A stretch of DNA of 64,000 bases from Phyllobacterium bourgognense (lineage in GTDB: Bacteria > Pseudomonadota > Alphaproteobacteria > Rhizobiales > Rhizobiaceae), in NCBI RefSeq assembly GCF_003337575.1, contig NZ_QPJM01000003.1:62001-126000 (forward strand), given 5' to 3'. The position numbers were made by a program, and so were the translations under genes. Each line of letters starts with the position of its first letter. The stretch's first letter is position 1. This document shows positions 63,281 through 64,000 of this stretch, one piece after another. The notes under the pieces were generated by a model that was given only the letters and a program-made list of their open reading frames with translations, was not told the origin of the DNA and searched no databases.

Positions 63281-64000
63281 TCAACCTTCGCCCTCGTTCT
63301 CGATATTGACGATAGCTCCGCAGGCTTTGCAATGCACAGCATCGGGATCATGCCGGTTGAGTCCACAAGTCGAACATAGATAGCGAACTTTATTTGGCCG
63401 AAACAGCACTTGAGCAAGGCGCAGGAAGAGCGTTACGCCAAAAATCATGATTGACACGGAGATCAATCGGCCGCTCGTCCCCTCAAGCGTGATGTCGCCA
63501 AAACCGGTTGTGGTGAGGGCGGTGACGGTAAAATACAGCGCGTCGGCATAGTTGGCGATCTCGGCATTGGTCCGGTGCTGCGTCTCGTAAACCACGCCTG
63601 TCATGATGAACAGGAACACCAAAAGATTGAGGACGGCGATCAAGGCATCCTCGTGTTGGCGCACAAACGGGAAGTCAGCACGCAGTCGCGCGAGAACCTG
63701 ATAGGTGTGAAGTAACCGAAGGGTGCGAAGGATACGTAGAAATCCGAAACCCTCGCCGGAAAGAGGGGCAAGAAAAGAGAAAACGGCGGCAAAATCCGCA
63801 AGCGTAGAGGGTCGGAAGATTGACCGCATCGTCATCTCGCCGGTCGAAAAGCGGGCTACCAGATCAAGCAAAATGATCAGACCGATACCCGTATCTGCCC
63901 ATTCGACGACCTGGGTCCGTGGAAGAAAGGATGTACCGATCACGAAAAGGACAGTGGCGATATCGAAAGCCAGCAACGCATACCGGAATAGGTGCGCCCT
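63281..64000 (-). CDS. Voltage-gated-like potassium channel with zinc ribbon (5' end outside window)
   Basis: The frame is open to the right edge, so the N-terminus is missing. About six hydrophobic helices are visible, including an Arg-rich S4-like segment (FLRILRTLRLLHTY) and a pore with the selectivity filter TTGFGD (bases about 63493-63510). After the last helix, the C-terminus has Cys-X2-Cys-X11-Cys-X2-Cys (CSTC...CKAC, bases about 63320-63380), a zinc-ribbon pattern not usual for potassium channels. Inner membrane K+ conductance is inferred from the filter. Confidence 0.8.
   Translation of the reverse strand, partial: RAHLFRYALLAFDIATVLFVIGTSFLPRTQVVEWADTGIGLIILLDLVARFSTGEMTMRSIFRPSTLADFAAVFSFLAPLSGEGFGFLRILRTLRLLHTYQVLARLRADFPFVRQHEDALIAVLNLLVFLFIMTGVVYETQHRTNAEIANYADALYFTVTALTTTGFGDITLEGTSGRLISVSIMIFGVTLFLRLAQVLFRPNKVRYLCSTCGLNRHDPDAVHCKACGAIVNIENEGEG

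Noticed and set aside
1-64000. Search for tRNA, rRNA, CRISPR, insertion sequences and attachment sites
   Set aside because: I found no cloverleaf, no regularly spaced repeat array, no transposase frame and no integrase in the window.

Overview
The window is chromosomal DNA from an alphaproteobacterium of the Hyphomicrobiales (Rhizobiales), most likely the Brucellaceae/Phyllobacteriaceae. This is inferred from gene order (purF-cvpA-radA-alr-dnaB in reverse, rpsF-rpsR-DUF2232-rplI, fabD-fabG-acpP-fabF-mltG-yicC-gmk, the lptF-lptG-lptD-surA-pdxA-rsmA block, and uvrC-pgsA-moaD-moaE) and from an outer membrane protein that reads like Brucella Omp25. The sequence is moderately GC-rich and densely packed with genes. 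Many genes overlap by 1-14 bp, which suggests translational coupling. I saw no tRNA or rRNA gene, insertion sequence, prophage or CRISPR array. Both end genes run off the window.

Layout. 0-8 kb: end of a LysM/Ig-repeat protein; an ArsR regulator coupled to an Atm1-type ABC exporter; psd-pssA (phosphatidylethanolamine synthesis); a secreted hydrolase and a secreted unknown protein, divergent from a membrane-anchored AraC regulator. 8-20 kb (mostly minus strand): SDR, purF, cvpA, radA, alr, dnaB, cfa, the S6/S18/L9 operon and a hicAB toxin-antitoxin pair. 20-26.5 kb (plus): fatty acid synthesis genes, mltG, yicC, gmk. 26.5-34 kb (minus): rsmA, pdxA, a SurA-like chaperone and the LPS transport genes lptD, lptG and lptF. 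34-43 kb: pepA, holC, two GNAT acetyltransferases, a SufR-like iron-sulfur regulator divergent from an MFS exporter, an ABC-F ATPase, DinB and a GST. 43-50 kb: ndk, a META protein, moaE/moaD, pgsA, uvrC, a pteridine-reductase-like SDR and omp25. 50-58.5 kb, the most accessory-like part: two GSTs, RNase T2, an unknown secreted protein, rlmJ, an EamA transporter, a GT32-like glycosyltransferase, a molybdopterin oxidoreductase and a HigBA-like toxin-antitoxin pair. 58.5-64 kb: purN/purM, a CDP-alcohol phosphatidyltransferase resembling eukaryotic-type cardiolipin synthase, an AI-2E family protein, hdaA, a YciI protein and a potassium channel carrying a zinc ribbon.

Together these genes are rich in envelope functions: phospholipid headgroups (pssA, psd, pgsA and the third CDP-alcohol enzyme), fatty acids (fab genes, cfa), LPS export (lptDFG, surA), peptidoglycan (alr, mltG) and porin-like Omp25. 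They sit beside housekeeping replication, repair and purine genes. The less ordinary observations are regulatory: clean inverted or direct repeats in several promoter regions (before arsR, before the AraC gene, before hicA, between lptF and pepA, before omp25), a hairpin-rich rpsF leader, and the SufR-like/MFS divergon. No unambiguous new multi-gene system is visible. The best candidates for something undescribed are the SufR-like/MFS pair, the ArsR/Atm1 pair, the membrane AraC divergon and the zinc-ribbon potassium channel.
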